The notes under the pieces are model-generated. The model saw only the letters and a program-made list of their open reading frames with translations. It was not told the DNA's origin and made no database searches. Both the position numbers and the translations under genes were made by a program. Below, piece by piece: positions 35,357-48,569 of a DNA stretch of 64,000 nucleotides; position 1 is the first letter of the stretch, and the number at the start of each line of letters is the position of its first letter. This DNA is from Vicia villosa (lineage: Eukaryota > Streptophyta > Magnoliopsida > Fabales > Fabaceae). Location of the stretch: the NCBI RefSeq assembly GCF_029867415.1, contig NC_081185.1:117965987-118029986 (forward strand), given 5' to 3'.

Positions 35357-36810
35357 GATAGTGTTGTACCCCAATTTTTGACCACTGAGATCCGATCATA
35401 TTCTAAATAGTATATCATCATTATTATCATCATCAACATGCATATATTGTTAACCCAAAAATACAAAAAGTTGTTGTTTGTTACTTGTGTCCTAAGACAG
35501 AAGACTGATCAAGAGGAGGCTGAGCAAATTAGGATTTTGAGGCCCACAAGGAAGTGCAACATTCTCCTATGATTCAAAGGGTTCTCTCATCATCTAAGTC
35601 CAAGGATAGCCCAATTCAAGATCAACAACTCTCAAAATCACCTGAGGCCCCAAATTAGGGTTTTGACCTAATTACACTAGAAAGTTGACTTTTAATCAGG
35701 ACATGGCTCCAAGACTCAAACCATGATTCAACGGCATCCAAATCAGCATTATAGTCCATTCATATCATTCATTTAAAGAGGAGACCTTGATTCATTTGGA
35801 AATCACAAAACTGCAATTCATCTGGAAAAGTCAATTGTGTGGGTCAACCATTGACTTTTGAGAAAAATGGTCAACTATGAACTTGTAAGGATTCAAATCA
35901 TCATCATATGATTATTGAAGACATTTGAGCAAAGGAAATCAATAAAATTCATCAAGAATCAAAAGGTCAACAAAAGTCAAAATTAGTGTTTTAAGTGAAT
36001 TTGACCTAATTTTGGGAACTCCAAATTTTGCCTACAAACTCAAAAATCTCCAAACATGAAAGTTGTATATCTTAATCAAAAAACAACTCATCACATTGAA
36101 CATTTCTTCAAAAAATGATTATTTTGAGAGATATGGAATTTTGAAGATTATTTTCAAAAAACTTAGAAATTTTTTAAGTGTTTTCACTTAGATTTTTCCT
36201 AACCTTATGACCATTTTTCTCCATGATCCCAAAGGAGTTTGAGGAAAATTTTAACAAGGGACTTGAATTATGTAGCAAGGGCTTTCCAAAGAGATCAATA
36301 GCATGAAAATCCATGGCTTGAGCTAGGAGATATGATTTTGCAAACAAGGCTCCATGGACACTTGATGAATGAAGATAAACATGAAGAACAAGTTTGAATT
36401 TTGTTCAAATTTGTAAGAATCTTCAAAGTACAGCCCCTCTAACTTGTTTAAGAGGCCATAATCAGAAGATTACACACTCTTTTGAGCTAAGATCCATGTG
36501 TTTTAAGCATTATCCAAGTTTCATGCCATTTATGTACAAAAGTCACCACTTCCATTTTAGAAAAGCATTGCTTTTACAAAGTTCACTCTTCTTGAGTCTC
36601 CCCTATGTCTCTTTTGCAGCAAAAGCAAGTTAAAACCAACAAGCAAGCTCTCTAAGATCAGATCAAAGCCTCCCAAGCATGCTTAAAGCTTTGTACCTTC
36701 CATTGAAACCATAACTTTCTCATTTCTTCACAAACAAGCAAGATGGTACAAGTATCACATAGGAGCTCAAAACTTTGAGATTTTTCCCTCCACAAACCCT
36801 AATTCTTGCC

Positions 36811-36820
36811 TATAAATAGA
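36811..36820 (+). promoter_or_regulatory. TATA box of the solo LTR
   Basis: TATAAATAGA is followed by GGCCCCTGCC about 1,450 bp into the LTR, a plausible U3/R promoter. The transcript would run rightward. Confidence 0.5.
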
Positions 36821-37934
36821 GGCCCCTGCCTCCTGGATCAAACACACCAGAATTCTCCAAATCCTACCTCACTTGAAATTCTCATTTTTCTTATCTTTGC
36901 ACTTTCCTAGTGAATTCGAGTTCTAAAAGTTCTGGGTGTCAACCAAAGGTTTAGACAGCTTCTAAACATCATTTAGAAATTGTCCATACCTTCCTCAACC
37001 TCTCAAAGGTCCCCCAACCAAAAGTCACTTTTCACCCTCCATTAAAGGTTCATTCAAAGTCTTAACCTACCAAAATCCAAACAAAACACTTACCAACCAA
37101 ACAAACACTTCAAATAGCTTCTATTAATCATATATAAGTTATCCACAACCTTCAAATACTTACCAAAAGCCTTGAACCAGAAAATCACTTCTCAAATTTC
37201 CATTAAAAAACCTCTTTGAACCAAAGTTGTGATTTTTGATTTGGCTCGTGCGTTCTTGGATTTTTTGTGTTGGATACCTTCTATATCACATATAGAAGCT
37301 ATCCAAACACTTTTTTTTGGATCTGTAACACCTGGAACACATACTTCCAGCCATAAATTTTTTGCTTTGTAGGTGAAATCGTGTTTGAAGTTGCAGGGGT
37401 CCTCAAGGAGTTATAAGCGCCCAGAAAGCTTCCTTGGACATCACTAAAGGATTCCAGATTGAATTGGTAGCTCAGAAACACCTCCAAGCAAGAGTTTTAT
37501 TCTCACTTTCTAAGGTATTTTGCTTAAACTCAAGCATACTCATTTGTGCATTGTTTGTTACATTTCTTGATACCATTGTGTTCAAAATAATGTAGGGAAC
37601 AAAAGCCCTAAACTTTTAGGGCCTGATTGTTAGAATTGATCATTTAATTTGAATTTGAGTTTTTAGGGTTCTTGAACATTTTCCAAAAATATGAATGTTT
37701 GAGTGTGAATTAATTGTTGATAGTTGTGTAGTTGGATTCGTGTTTAAAAATGGATCAAAATGCACTTTTGTTTTGTTGAATTTGATTAAGATTCAAGGAA
37801 GTTTGAAAATCCAGCCATGGTTGTTGTTGGTGTATTCCAACGAAGAAGATGAAGATGGCTTTGGCGCCATTCTTCAATTTGAAATCCAGTTTTAAAATAT
37901 AATATAATGGAATTGAGTCTTTAAACGAATATAT

Positions 37935-38012
37935 TGTTAGCTCACTTGGTCATCAGCGCGCATTTAGTCCTTACCTGTCTCAGGTCTGGGGTTCGAATCC
38001 CCCTCGCCCCAG
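37935..38012 (+). other. tRNA-like segment 1 inside solo LTR
   Basis: TAGCTCACTTGGTCATCAG resembles a tRNA D-arm/A box, and GGGGTTCGAATCCCC is a perfect T-arm/B box with a four-pair G-C stem. An acceptor stem is not convincing, so it is not called as a tRNA gene. Confidence 0.5.
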
Positions 38013-38089
38013 ACCTTTTGCATTTTTTTACTTTCTTTATCACTTGTTTTGATACTTGTTGAACTGAATACATTACATTTTCACCAAGC

Positions 38090-38158
38090 GCGCGTTGGCC
38101 TGATGGTCCATGTTTTGTGGAGTGTGTAAGAGGGCGTGGGTTCAAGTCCTAGTGACCA
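38090..38158 (+). other. tRNA-like segment 2 inside solo LTR
   Basis: GCGCGTTGGCCTGATGG resembles an A box, and GTGGGTTCAAGTCCTAG a weaker T-arm/B box. It lies about 150 bp after the first tRNA-like segment. Either a decayed duplicate or a second insertion. Confidence 0.4.
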
Positions 38159-39939
38159 TAATCCCATCTTTTTTACCACTAATTTATTTTGAGTTCTTCA
38201 CAACTTTGAAAAATCATTTAAAATAGTAAAATTGATCTTTTACACTCCTTTTTTTGTGTAGTTTATTTATGTTATATATTTCTATGTCATATTAAAAAAT
38301 ACCAAAAAAATTGATATTTTATTATTAAAAAATTAATTCAAATCATGTCTTTTATATTGAAAAATCAACTAAAAATCTCTTTGTTTCAATTATTTCTTTG
38401 AAAGAATTTTGTGTACCATTGTAAATAATTGTTTAGTGTTAGAGTAGGATGTCTTTGACTTCTTCATGTACCCTTAGACCATTTCTCCTAAAGAATTTGG
38501 TATTTAATCATTAAAATTAATTAGGTTTAGATGTTTATTTTAAGACCCTAATTCAAAAAACTTTAGGTCTAAAACCCTAATTCAAAAACATGTTGATCTT
38601 TGTTTATCCATGATTAATTAGGCTTGTCACCTTACTTGTTGATTTTAATCCTTGTATTGTACTTAATTGTTTACCTTAACCATTACCTTGTTGATTTCTT
38701 ATCACTTGTTATGTATATATGTTGTTTATCTAACCCCATGTTTAATCATCATATCAATCATTCATTATTCATACATGAGCTAGAAACCAAGGGTTTAGAT
38801 ACATTCATCTCTCTTATTTGTTGATTATCATACTCACTTGTTTGTTTGTGTCACATGATATCACACACGCACTTGAGGTATCCATTGTTGAATGCTTAAG
38901 TTTGTTATTTTTGTCCAAAAGGATGGGAATGATATTGACTAAAATTGTCAAGTTACTCAAACTCCCTTTCCAATCTCTTTTATCTTGTGTTTAAAGTATT
39001 GTTAAAGCTTTTTACCTTATCTTTTAAATGGTTTAGTTTTGTTAAAGCTTATCCAAATCCTTTTGTTTTTGAAACCTTGGTACTAAGAATAGAATTATTC
39101 TCGGTGAAACTATTCTTAGTCCATTGACCTTGTATTTTAAAGCTTGGTTCTCTTGTTTTGAAACCTTGGTATTAAGAGTAGAATTATTCCCAGTGAAACT
39201 TTCTTAATCCATTGACCTTGTATTTTAAAGCTTGGTCCCCTTTTTTTGTGTTTTAAAAATTGTTAAGTATTTTAAAACTTAACCTTTTAAAACTTCTTAG
39301 GTATTTTAAAGCCTAATCCTTTTTCAAAATATTTTGTTAAGTATTGTTAAAGCTTAACACCAAATTTTTTTTGGCCACTTTGGCCCCATTTTCTTTTCCT
39401 TTTAAGGGGAACTACAAAAGCTTTGACTTCCCTTTTTTTAAAAAGGGGTATGTAGGCCTAAGATGCGATGTCTTATCGAGCTCACTTTCAAAAACTTCTT
39501 TTCCCATCTCCACCCTCTATTTTAAACAAGTTCACATATGATTTTCAAATTACATGTACAAACAAAAACAATAACATTTTCAAAGAGGTTCCCATGGAGT
39601 ACCATAGATATGAGGGGTGCTTAAAATCTTCCCCTTGTATAACAAACCTCCTTACCCAAATCTCTGATAAGTTTATTAGTTTTGATTTTAAAAACTTCAG
39701 TGAGTTTTATTTTCTCTTTCTCCCATTTCTTTTGGAAACAATAAAGTGCAGTGGCAACTTTGTTTAAAACAAATGAGCTAAGTCTTTCCCATGGCTTTAG
39801 TCTCACCAATTTCACTGCTACAGATAGTATTATATAAATTCTCCAAGAATTTTGTTTATGCATCTTGGATGAACACAATCCATTTAGAAATAAAAATATG
39901 TGGTTAGAAGTTAAACTCGTTAAAAGCTTTGATTAGGGA

Positions 39940-40640
39940 TTGTGTGATCAGTTCCTATGTTTATTTAGGTCGAAGATCGTTAACAATAATGAACTTCCCT
40001 TAAGGATCTTAGTTCACCATACAAGAGTGCACTCTTCACATCCATCTGTTTCATCTAGATCACCATACAAGAGCACAGTCTTCACATCCATCTGTTCTAG
40101 TTCAAGGTCGAACTGTGCCACCATGACAAGCAACATTCGAATGGACCTATGCTTCACAACAGGAGAAAACATATCATTGAAGTCGACACCTTCTTTCCGA
40201 GTGAAACCCCTTGAAACTAACCTTTCCTTGTATCTTTTCGACGTCACTCCTTCGATTCCTTCCTTAACTTTGAAAATCCATTTACAGCTGACTAACCTTG
40301 CTACAGCAGGTTTCTTGATCAGTTCCCAGGTGTGATTATCATGAAGAGATTTCATCTCATCATTCATGGCCTTCAGCTATTCAGTCTTCTTTCGATTCAT
40401 CATAACTTCCTTATAGTCTCTAGGTTCTTCGTCTAGAACCTCACTTGCAGAGATTAAGGCATAAGCTATAAGATCTGCATACCCAAGTCTCTGAGGTGGC
40501 ATGATGACTATTCTCGACCTATCTTTTGACAATAGGTAGTCATCAAAAGTTTCCTCAACTTCCTCAGCATCTTCTGCTTCTTCTTCGACTTCATCAGGGA
40601 TATGCAATTCACCATCAACTTGTTCCACCTCAACAGGAAT
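39940..40640 (-). pseudogene. Ty1-copia reverse transcriptase fragment
   Basis: On the minus strand 40,628-40,377 gives PPQRLGYADLIAYALISASE and EPRDYKE, then 40,367-40,014 gives HTWELIKKPAVARLVSCKWI, FKVKEGIEG, RGFTRKEGVDFNDMFSPVV and LELEQMDVKTVLLYGDLDET: the linker and first half of a Ty1-copia reverse transcriptase. A stop separates the two parts. A local duplication of about 45 bp near 40,016-40,100 repeats the MDVKT...YGDLDE coding stretch. The rest of RT, including the YVDD block, is not visible. Confidence 0.85.
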
Positions 40641-41920
40641 CTCTACCTGATCCAGCTCTTATGCACTTCAACCATCATCATCATTAGTTTTCTTGAAAGC
40701 CATCTCACCTTCATATATAATAAACGCATCTAAAACAAATATTAACAACAATATTTATCAACAACAAATCTTAAACAAAATACAACATTTATATGTAATA
40801 ACATCAACATCAACTCATAAATGTGTCAGAAATGTACATGTCCCCTAATGGATTAAAAAATGAAAGGAATAGAGGATGAAGGTGAAGTGAGAGCAACAAA
40901 CATGTGTTAATCGATAAGCTTGCAGTGCTCACACAAGTTTCCTGCTGTCACTTTAGCTTCATCCTCGTTAATTTTTTTCATTAACCCATTCATCCATACT
41001 TACAAGTCAAAACAAGCAAAAATATAAACAAGTCAAAACATTATGAGAAAAACATGAGATGAGATATGTGAAGACGAACCAAAACAAAAATATAAATAAG
41101 TCAAAATCCTTGCATAAGTTTTGTGAAGACGAACCTGAAGGTAGCCATAGGTTTGAAGAAGACGAAACCGCTGCATAAGTTTGAGGTTTAAATATGAGTG
41201 AGATGAGTTACATAGATGTTAGGGTTCTGTTTTGAGAGAGAAGAGTGAAATATATTAGAATTTTATTTTGAGAGAAACGACTATTATCTACTGAGCGAGA
41301 GATAATTTTGTTTATATATAAGTAAGTCTCACCATTCACCATAGTTGATAAGATAAACCGTGATGAAATGATTAAACGTTACACCATAGTTGATGAAAAT
41401 AATCGTGGTGATATATAAGGACAATCCCATTTTGTGACGATAAATGGAAAATTATTGGAGCTGGGATTCGAACCCTATAACTCTTGGTACGTTTCACTAT
41501 AAATTTTAACCATGACCGTGGTGAATTATCTTTTAGTAATACAAAAAAAGCGCCAAAAAATGAGTTACTACCACAGTTAACATGAGGGCTGTTGTATATT
41601 GTGTTACGAAAGGTCTTTTCCATAGCCGTGATTGAAAATCACGACCAGGGTCCCTTGTTCTTTTCCTTGTTTTTGGCTTCACATTGTTTTTCATCTTCGG
41701 AGCTTCATAAATGTTTTGTTCCTCTCCACATTTTCATCCAATAAATTTTTTTCATATGTGATTTATGGTTGAGCCCAAACAAGTAGCTTACTCATACTCA
41801 TTGAGTTCTTTTAATCCCAATTTATCTTAAACTCGCAGTCTGGCCTCATTCCTTTCTCAAATATCCAACATTTAAGACTATCACTAGATCCTATAAATTC
41901 CGCATCTTCTTTAGTAAACC
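40641..41920. other. Repeat debris, possibly CACTA-type, no gene
   Basis: Between 41,330 and 41,640 words such as ACCGTGGTGA, CCACAGTTAAC and CATAGCCGTGATTG recur in both orientations around GGGATTCGAACCC, a pattern reminiscent of subterminal repeats of CACTA elements. No ends or target duplications were found. Confidence 0.3.
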
Positions 41921-41929
41921 TATCAATTT

Positions 41930-42235
41930 ATTCTTATAATGTCCCCTTCTTCCTTTGATGATTCGCTATGAGGACGACAACTAGCTTTGGTTGACCCTTA
42001 CTCACTTTGAATTGGAGCGTGAACTCGTCACATAGTGTCCTCTAGGAGTTGATGGTGTTATCTTCTACGACTTTGAACCAAGTCATGGATTCTCCCTTCA
42101 AGGCGAGGACAAAAATTTTCCACTTCACTGTTCCTCTAGCTTGGTGATAATCTAGTACGATGTCCATATGTTTGATGTGCTCGTCGGGGTCTCTAGTCCC
42201 ATCATAACTTTCTAACTTTGGGGGTTTCTCCAAAT
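41930..42235 (-). pseudogene. Ty3-gypsy gag fragment
   Basis: The minus-strand translation from 42,233 reads EKPPKLESYDGTRDPDEHIK, then LALKGESMTWFKVVEDNTI and, after a stop, a frame resembling LCDEFTLQFKVSKGQPK. This is the conserved middle of plant Ty3-gypsy gag (P..Y.G..DP..H...., A..WF..L...SI). Stops interrupt it and no pol is found nearby. Confidence 0.75.
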
Positions 42236-44948
42236 ACTTCAGAATGTGGAAATCAATGATTTGTCTTGGGAATGGGTTTTGTCAATGGTGGATGGCGAAT
42301 TGTCCTGCATAATTATAATTATACCTATTCCACGATTCATGGGGAGAATGAGATCTCATTGGCAGATAGTCTTTAGGTGCTGTACGACTACTATCTCTAC
42401 CATTAGAGTCATTGGAATATGACTTTTAGTCCTAATGAGGGGGAAAATGTCTCATAGGCAACACTTGAGCTCTTGATAATTATGAAACCAACAGTGACAA
42501 AAGCATGCCCCAAGATAGCTTCAGAGTGACCGCGTTATAAAACATATAACTGCATGGCAATCTCAATTAGAAGCTCATTAGTGTTTGGTGTGCCTAATGA
42601 AACTTGAAGATGTTGGAGAAGATGAAACAGTTAGGGAACTAAAACATGAGGTTGCAAATAAGAGATTTTGAGTTGTAGTGGAGGGAGAGAATCATGATCT
42701 AGAGGAAGATGATGTTGGAATGAAGGAATTGGTTGATTTTCTTGGACTACCAGTTAAGGAATCATTGTTAAAGCTTTAAGATCCTGTTGGTGGAGATGTT
42801 TTTTATCTATGGGAGAGAAAACTAGTGAAGCACTGTCTTGAAGAATCCAAATAATAGATCGAAGATCATTAGTTGCGTTGCTAGTATGAACTGGCTTCGA
42901 ACTGACCATAGATGGAGATAACACAAAGAGTTGTTCTTAAACATTTACAATCATTACAATCGTAACAGAAAACAGTTGTGGTAACGGAACAACCAAAACT
43001 AATTATTTTTATGAGAATTCGAGATAATCAAAAGACGATTCCTATAGACAGTGTCATTATTCTGTACTGGAACATAAAATATATTATAGGTTGATGACGA
43101 CCACTATAATGAGGTTTATGGCTTGATGGTTATGGTTTTTTGACGATCATAGACAAAGTACATCCAAAAGGTTAATAATCCAATACTCAAGTTAGTATAT
43201 GAATAAGGTGAAACTTTAAAATTGTGAGTGACAATGTACATAAGTGTAACTCAGAGTCACACATATAGAAGACATGCTTATAATTGACCTTGAGTTATTT
43301 AATATGGTATACATATAACCGTTTGATATAGATTAATGATTGTATTGAAAGAGAGGTCATGCTCGTGTGTAGTGTTTCAGAATAAATATATACGTGCATA
43401 TCGGGTTGAGTCTATGGATTAAACTAGACTTATTGAGTCTTTGCTCAGTTTATAACATTTTGCTTATCTATAAAATCGAGAAGAACAATAATCTTTAGCA
43501 ATTTTTTAAAATATATTTTAGGATTTAAATATTATTATTCATACATTTATTTGCAATATATTTATTGTGTTTCAAATTATTGTTGTATGTTGGAATGCCA
43601 ATATATTTATTGTGTTTCAAATTATTGTTGTATGTTGGAATGCCAGTATAGTTTATTTTGGATCGAAAATCAACTCATCAAATTAAATCTAAGTGGCCAA
43701 AAAATACAACACATGAAACAGATTTAGCAACATTTTCCTCCAAAGATATAAAGTCTATGTTCCTAACAACTCCTACAAAACTGTGGACAGCCTTATATGA
43801 AATGCCAATATTTCATAATCATGTCTTTAGACTTTCAATTTTTGTTTAATTTCTTTTATTAGTTTTAAAAGAACAAAAAAATTGTATGTTACCAAATATA
43901 TATAAAAAAATCGAAAAATTAACCACAAGCAAATTCATTTTCATTTGAGTACTGATACCTAATTAATTTAAAGAGTATCTAAGATTCTCCCATCTACAAA
44001 TAGTAATCTCCACCAAATTATCATGTGAATTATCTTTGTAGTCACCACTACTCATTTGGATTTTAATCATCTTTTGTTATTTCTCATGCTCTTCTATTCT
44101 ACTCAATTTCAATTATTGATCGACATTTTTATATTTTTATTTATTTTTCTTTATGGATCAATTAAAGTTGTATTAAAAATACTAAAAAATACATAAGAAG
44201 ATTCAAATCCTCCTCACATCCCATCTAAAAAAGTTCAATACACAATATTCAAACTCATATCCTTTCTTGAAAAAACAAACCCTTTATTTTTACTTAAACA
44301 AATAATCAACATTATCGTTAAGTGAATTTCTTGTTATTTAAATGACCCACTACCAACCTTCTATTTTAAATTCAAGATAATGTCAAGAAAAAAATTCTCA
44401 CCTGTTTTTTGTTGTCCCCATACTTAGTGCTAGATTGCGAGACAAAACTTTACTATATACTACTATATAGTATATACCTTAAAAAATTCTCCACATTATT
44501 GCCTCAATCTTTGATTTTGCTAGTAACCAAAGGAGGGAAAATATTAAAAACTTTTTCAAAGAAAAAAATTATAAAAAATAAGAGAAAGGAAAGACAATGA
44601 TTAGAGTAAAGTGACATAAACATTCAAACAAAACAGTACTAGTATGTAATGAGATTACATGTAAAACTGTGAAAGAGAACAAGAAAAGTAGAATCTTAGC
44701 TGGAGGCAAAAACACACACTCCCCTAAATTTACTCTCATAATTCAAGTACACCATCATCATAAATTCAACCTTTTCACACATGCTCATAACTTTTTCAAC
44801 ATTTTTCAACACTTTCTCTTTGTGCAACATAAAGCTTCTCCAATAACCTACTAGTACTATACTTCACTAGTCACTACTCTATTTTCTCTCTTAAAACCTC
44901 ATTCACCTCACACAACAACAACAAAAACACTAACAAAACAAGAACAAA
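42236..44948. other. Spacer left of formin copy 1
   Basis: No gene supported. The left part looks like further degenerate retrotransposon sequence. The last few hundred bases are the promoter and 5' UTR of formin copy 1: a C/A-rich leader (ACAACAACAACAAAAACAC) directly precedes the ATG at 44,949. Confidence 0.45.
43555..43644. repeat. Direct tandem repeat, 2 x 45 bp
   Basis: The unit starting AATATATTTATTGTGTTTC and ending TGTTGGAATGCC occurs twice with no difference seen. Confidence 0.85.
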
Positions 44949-47900
44949 ATGCAATCCTTGTACTTGTTTATCTTGTTTATGTTCTTGTTCTTCTCCTCAG
45001 AAGCATCACTAGCTTCAATCAAATCAAATAATAGAAGGATCCTTCATGAACCCTTTATACCGTTAAACTCTCTCCCTCCATCAGAACTACCTAAACCATC
45101 ACCGCCACCATCACCACCACCGTCACTTCATTCTCCACCCTCAACCCCAAACACCAAACACCCATTTTCCACCACCGGTCCCACCACAGTTCCCACGGAC
45201 AACAACAACCCAAACCAAAACCAATACCAAAATGAATCACCGTTTTTCCCAAACTACCCTCTCTCACCACCACCACCTTCACCACTCACCTTTGCTTCAT
45301 TCCCAGCTAACATCTCTGCCCTAATTCTCCCTCACACCCCTCAACCAGCTTCCTCTTCTAACAAACTCATCCCCATAGCACTCTCCGCTACTGCCATAGC
45401 CGCCGTCGCTGTTTTCATTTTCGGTTTCGTTTACTTCCGGCGACGCCGATATAACCGTCGTGCTTCCACCGAAAGCAAGACTCTAAGATCCGACAGTAGC
45501 CTCGAACTTTTCCCGCGTAATGTGGAGACCGCCGTCGATGTAAACCCCTCCGAGTTTCTCTACCTTGGTACAGTAGTAAATTCGCGACAAATTGACGTTG
45601 CTCCTCCTCGCGGTGGCGCTTCGGTTTCTCGAAAACTCGAGTCGCCTGAGCTCCGTCCTCTTCCGCCGTTAGCACGACTGCCGGAACCTCCACTACCACC
45701 ACATCGTGACAACACTTATTCAGATGAAGAAGACGAAGAGTTTTACTCGCCGAGAGGCTCCTCTCTTGGTTGCCTAGAAAGCTCAGGTGGCACAGGATCG
45801 GGTTCCCGGCGAGCATTCTCCTCCATAGCCGCTGGAAGAGGCGGCGAATCTAGTTCAATTTCATGTTCTTCCTCTTCTTTCGGTTCTCCGGCACAGTCTC
45901 ATTCGATTAGCCTCTCACCGCCGGCGAGTTCTAGTCCCAGGAGAACACAACAAAAATCACCTGAAACTACACCAATTCAGAACCAACATGTGCAATATCA
46001 TCCTTCTTCTTCATCGTCATTCTCTTCATCACGTTCAACACCAGAGAGAGATTTCGATGGAGAAAAAGAAAATGCTTCTTTACCCTCAAATGCACATGCA
46101 TCATCATCATCATCAGTGTCATTACAAGAGAGATTCATGGAGAAAACTGAAAACGCTTCTTTACCAGAACAACAACCAAGGTTATCCAATCATTCTAGTG
46201 CTTCATCTTCAGCTTTTTCTCTTCCTTCTTCACCGGAGAAAATGACAATGATGCATCAAGGTTTTGATCAGTCTCCACGAATGTCGAGTGTCTCCGACGG
46301 GTTAAAGCTACCCGGTCTGTCATCATTGCCATTGTCACCCGCCCTACTTTCATCGCCTGAAACAGAAAGAGGAGGGTTTAGCTGCAATCCAAATCAATGG
46401 GGAACATTTTCTTATGCTATGCATGCGCCACAGAGGAAACATTGGGAGGTACCGGTTCTCCCAAAGCCTATAGCTCCTCCACCGCCTCCTCCTCTGCCAC
46501 GGCAGAGGAGGCATTGGGAAATGTCAGCAACCTCGGCTATTGTTGATCAGCCTCGATCGATTTTGAAGCCGCCTGTGTTAGTACCCCCTTCGAGGCCTTT
46601 TGTGTTGCAAAACCAAACAACAAACGAGTCTTTGGGGGAAATTGAAGAGAGTTCGAAACTTAAATTGAAGCCATTGCATTGGGACAAAGTGAGAACAAGT
46701 TCTGATCGCGAAATGGCGTGGGATCAGATGAATTCCATGTCGTTCAAGTAAGATTACTAATTGTCATTAATTTAATTATGTAGTTATTCCTATCTTTATT
46801 TTGATTAATTTTTTTAGCCTTTTAGGTGTATGAGTATCTTAGATAATTTGATATTTGCTTGAAATTAAGCGCTTATAACATGTTATAAGTTGTTTCCACA
46901 AGCTCAAATAAGCTGGTGGATAGCTTTTCTGTTGATAAATTGAGAACTCTTTTGTGTATATGCTGTAATTGGTGTTCTTGAACTAAGTAAATTGAATTGG
47001 GTTGGCTGCAGATTGAATGAGGAAATGATTGAGACATTGTTTGTAGTGAACACATCAAACCAAAAGCCGAAGGATGCTACTCCGCGTTCTGTTCTTCCCT
47101 TGCCAAATCAGGAAGGCAGAGTACTTGATCCGAAGAAGTCTCAAAATATTGCAATCTTACTCAAGGCTCTTAATGTCACAATAGAAGAAGTGTGTGAAGC
47201 ACTTTTAGATGGTATTTTCTCATTCCTGCATTAGGTTATTATGACTTTGATTTTCTGTAATTTTTGTATTGGATAAATAATTATCGATTAGGCATCTAGT
47301 TAAGTTGTAGTCCTTGTTCATAAAGTATGGTAATTAACTGTAATTCTAGCAACCGTCTTCAAATATTTACCGAGGATACTGATAATGATACTAAATTAAC
47401 CTTTCCTCAGGTAGTAGTGATACAGTTGGAGCAGAGCTACTTGAAAGTTTGTTAAAAATGGCACCAACCAAGGAAGAAGAACGTAAATTGAAGGAGCATA
47501 AAGATGACTCACCGACCAAGCTTGATGTGGCTGAGAACTTCTTGAAGGCGATGCTTGATATACCTTTTGCATTTAAAAGGGTTGAAGCAATGCTTTACAT
47601 GATCAACTTTCAATCTGAAATAGAGTATCTTAGAAAATCATTTCAAACTCTAGAGGTATTTACTCAAACTATCTATTGTGTTTGTTCATTTGATTGAGGA
47701 TGAATGGAATCTAGTATTGTCCAATCCCATGTATTAAATTGGTTATTTTTTTCAGGTTGCCTGTGAAGAGTTGAGACATTGTAGAATGTTCTTGAAGCTT
47801 CTAGAGGCTGTACTTAAAACTGGGAACCGAATGAATGTGGGAACAAATCGTGGTGACGCAGAGGCCTACAAACTCGATACACTTCTCAAGTTGGCTGATG

Positions 47901-48565
47901 TCAAAGGTGCAGACGGGAAAACCACTCTACTTCATTTTGTCGTACAGGAAATTATTAGAACCGAAGGCGCTCGTCTCTCTTCTACTAACCAAACTACAAA
48001 TCCTACTCTGATCGAAGATGTTAAGTGCAGGAGACTTGGCCTACAAGTTGTTTCCAATCTGAGTTCAGAGCTATCAAATGTAAAAAGGGCTGCTACTATG
48101 GATTCTGAACTTCTCAGCAGTGATGTCTCTAAACTTTCCAAAGGAGCTACAAACATAGCTGAGATTGTGCAATTAATCGAAAAGGCAGGATTGGATGAAA
48201 CCAGTCGGAAATTTACAGAATCGATGAACAATTTCGTTAGAATGGCTGAGGAGGAAATCATGAAACTTCAAGCGCAAGAAAGTGTCTCTTTGACCCTTGT
48301 GAAGGAGGTTACAGAATATTTCCATGGGAACTTATCAAAGGAAGAAGCTCATCCGTTAAGAATCTTCTTGGTTGTAAGAGATTTTATAGCAGTTCTTGAC
48401 CGTGTCTGCAAAGAAGTCGGTATGATAAACGAACGAACTATGGTTAGTTCGGCTCATAAATTTCCTGTTCCGGTTAACCCAATGCTTCCGCAACCTCTTC
48501 CTGGATTACATGAAAGGAAACATTGTAGTAACTCTTCAGATGATGAAAGTACATCATCACCTTAG
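44949..48565 (+). CDS. FH1: Group I formin (FH1-like), complete copy 1, four exons
   Basis: Exons 44,949-46,747; 47,012-47,211; 47,411-47,655; 47,756-48,565, all GT-AG with joining phases, giving 1,017 aa. The product is a signal-anchored membrane formin: signal peptide 1-22, extensin-like extracellular part with [16 protein letters not shown] near 50-65, transmembrane helix about 140-163 followed by RRRRYNRR, serine-rich linker, short FH1 poly-proline stretch near 505-517 ([11 protein letters not shown]), and FH2 from about 570. FH2 marks are LKPLHWDKV, the MAPTKEEE stretch and [19 protein letters not shown]. Such proteins tether actin nucleation to the plasma membrane and cell wall (family knowledge). 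From 45,561 onward the gene is repeated downstream. FH1 is the best match from memory; other group I members are possible. Confidence 0.93.
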
Positions 48566-48569
48566 CTTA

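Larger units (their letters stand above)
35362..39822 (+). mobile_element. Solo LTR of an Ogre-like element (4,461 bp) with 5-bp target duplication
   Basis: Begins TGTTGTACCCCAATTTTTGACC and ends TTTCACTGCTACA. GATAG stands directly on both sides (35,357-35,361 and 39,823-39,827). Near the 3' end it has GATATGAGGGGTGCTTAAAA followed by CAATAAAGTGCAGTGGCAACTTTG, the decayed counterpart of the motif (AATAAAGTTCGGTGGCGACTCTG) found just inside the LTR end of the 1-11 kb element, so the two belong to the same broad lineage. No internal region or second LTR is present, which fits LTR-LTR recombination. Many C-to-T-like changes suggest it is much older than the left element. Confidence 0.82.

Noticed and set aside
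37942..38145. Minus-strand frame with GIRTPDLRQ
   Set aside because: This peptide is the translation of the tRNA-like segment; such peptides are a known source of false plant proteins.
45988..46245. Histidine-rich and serine/aspartate-rich frames inside formin exon 1 on both strands
   Set aside because: They are other-frame readings of the serine-rich linker and TCA repeat of the formin.
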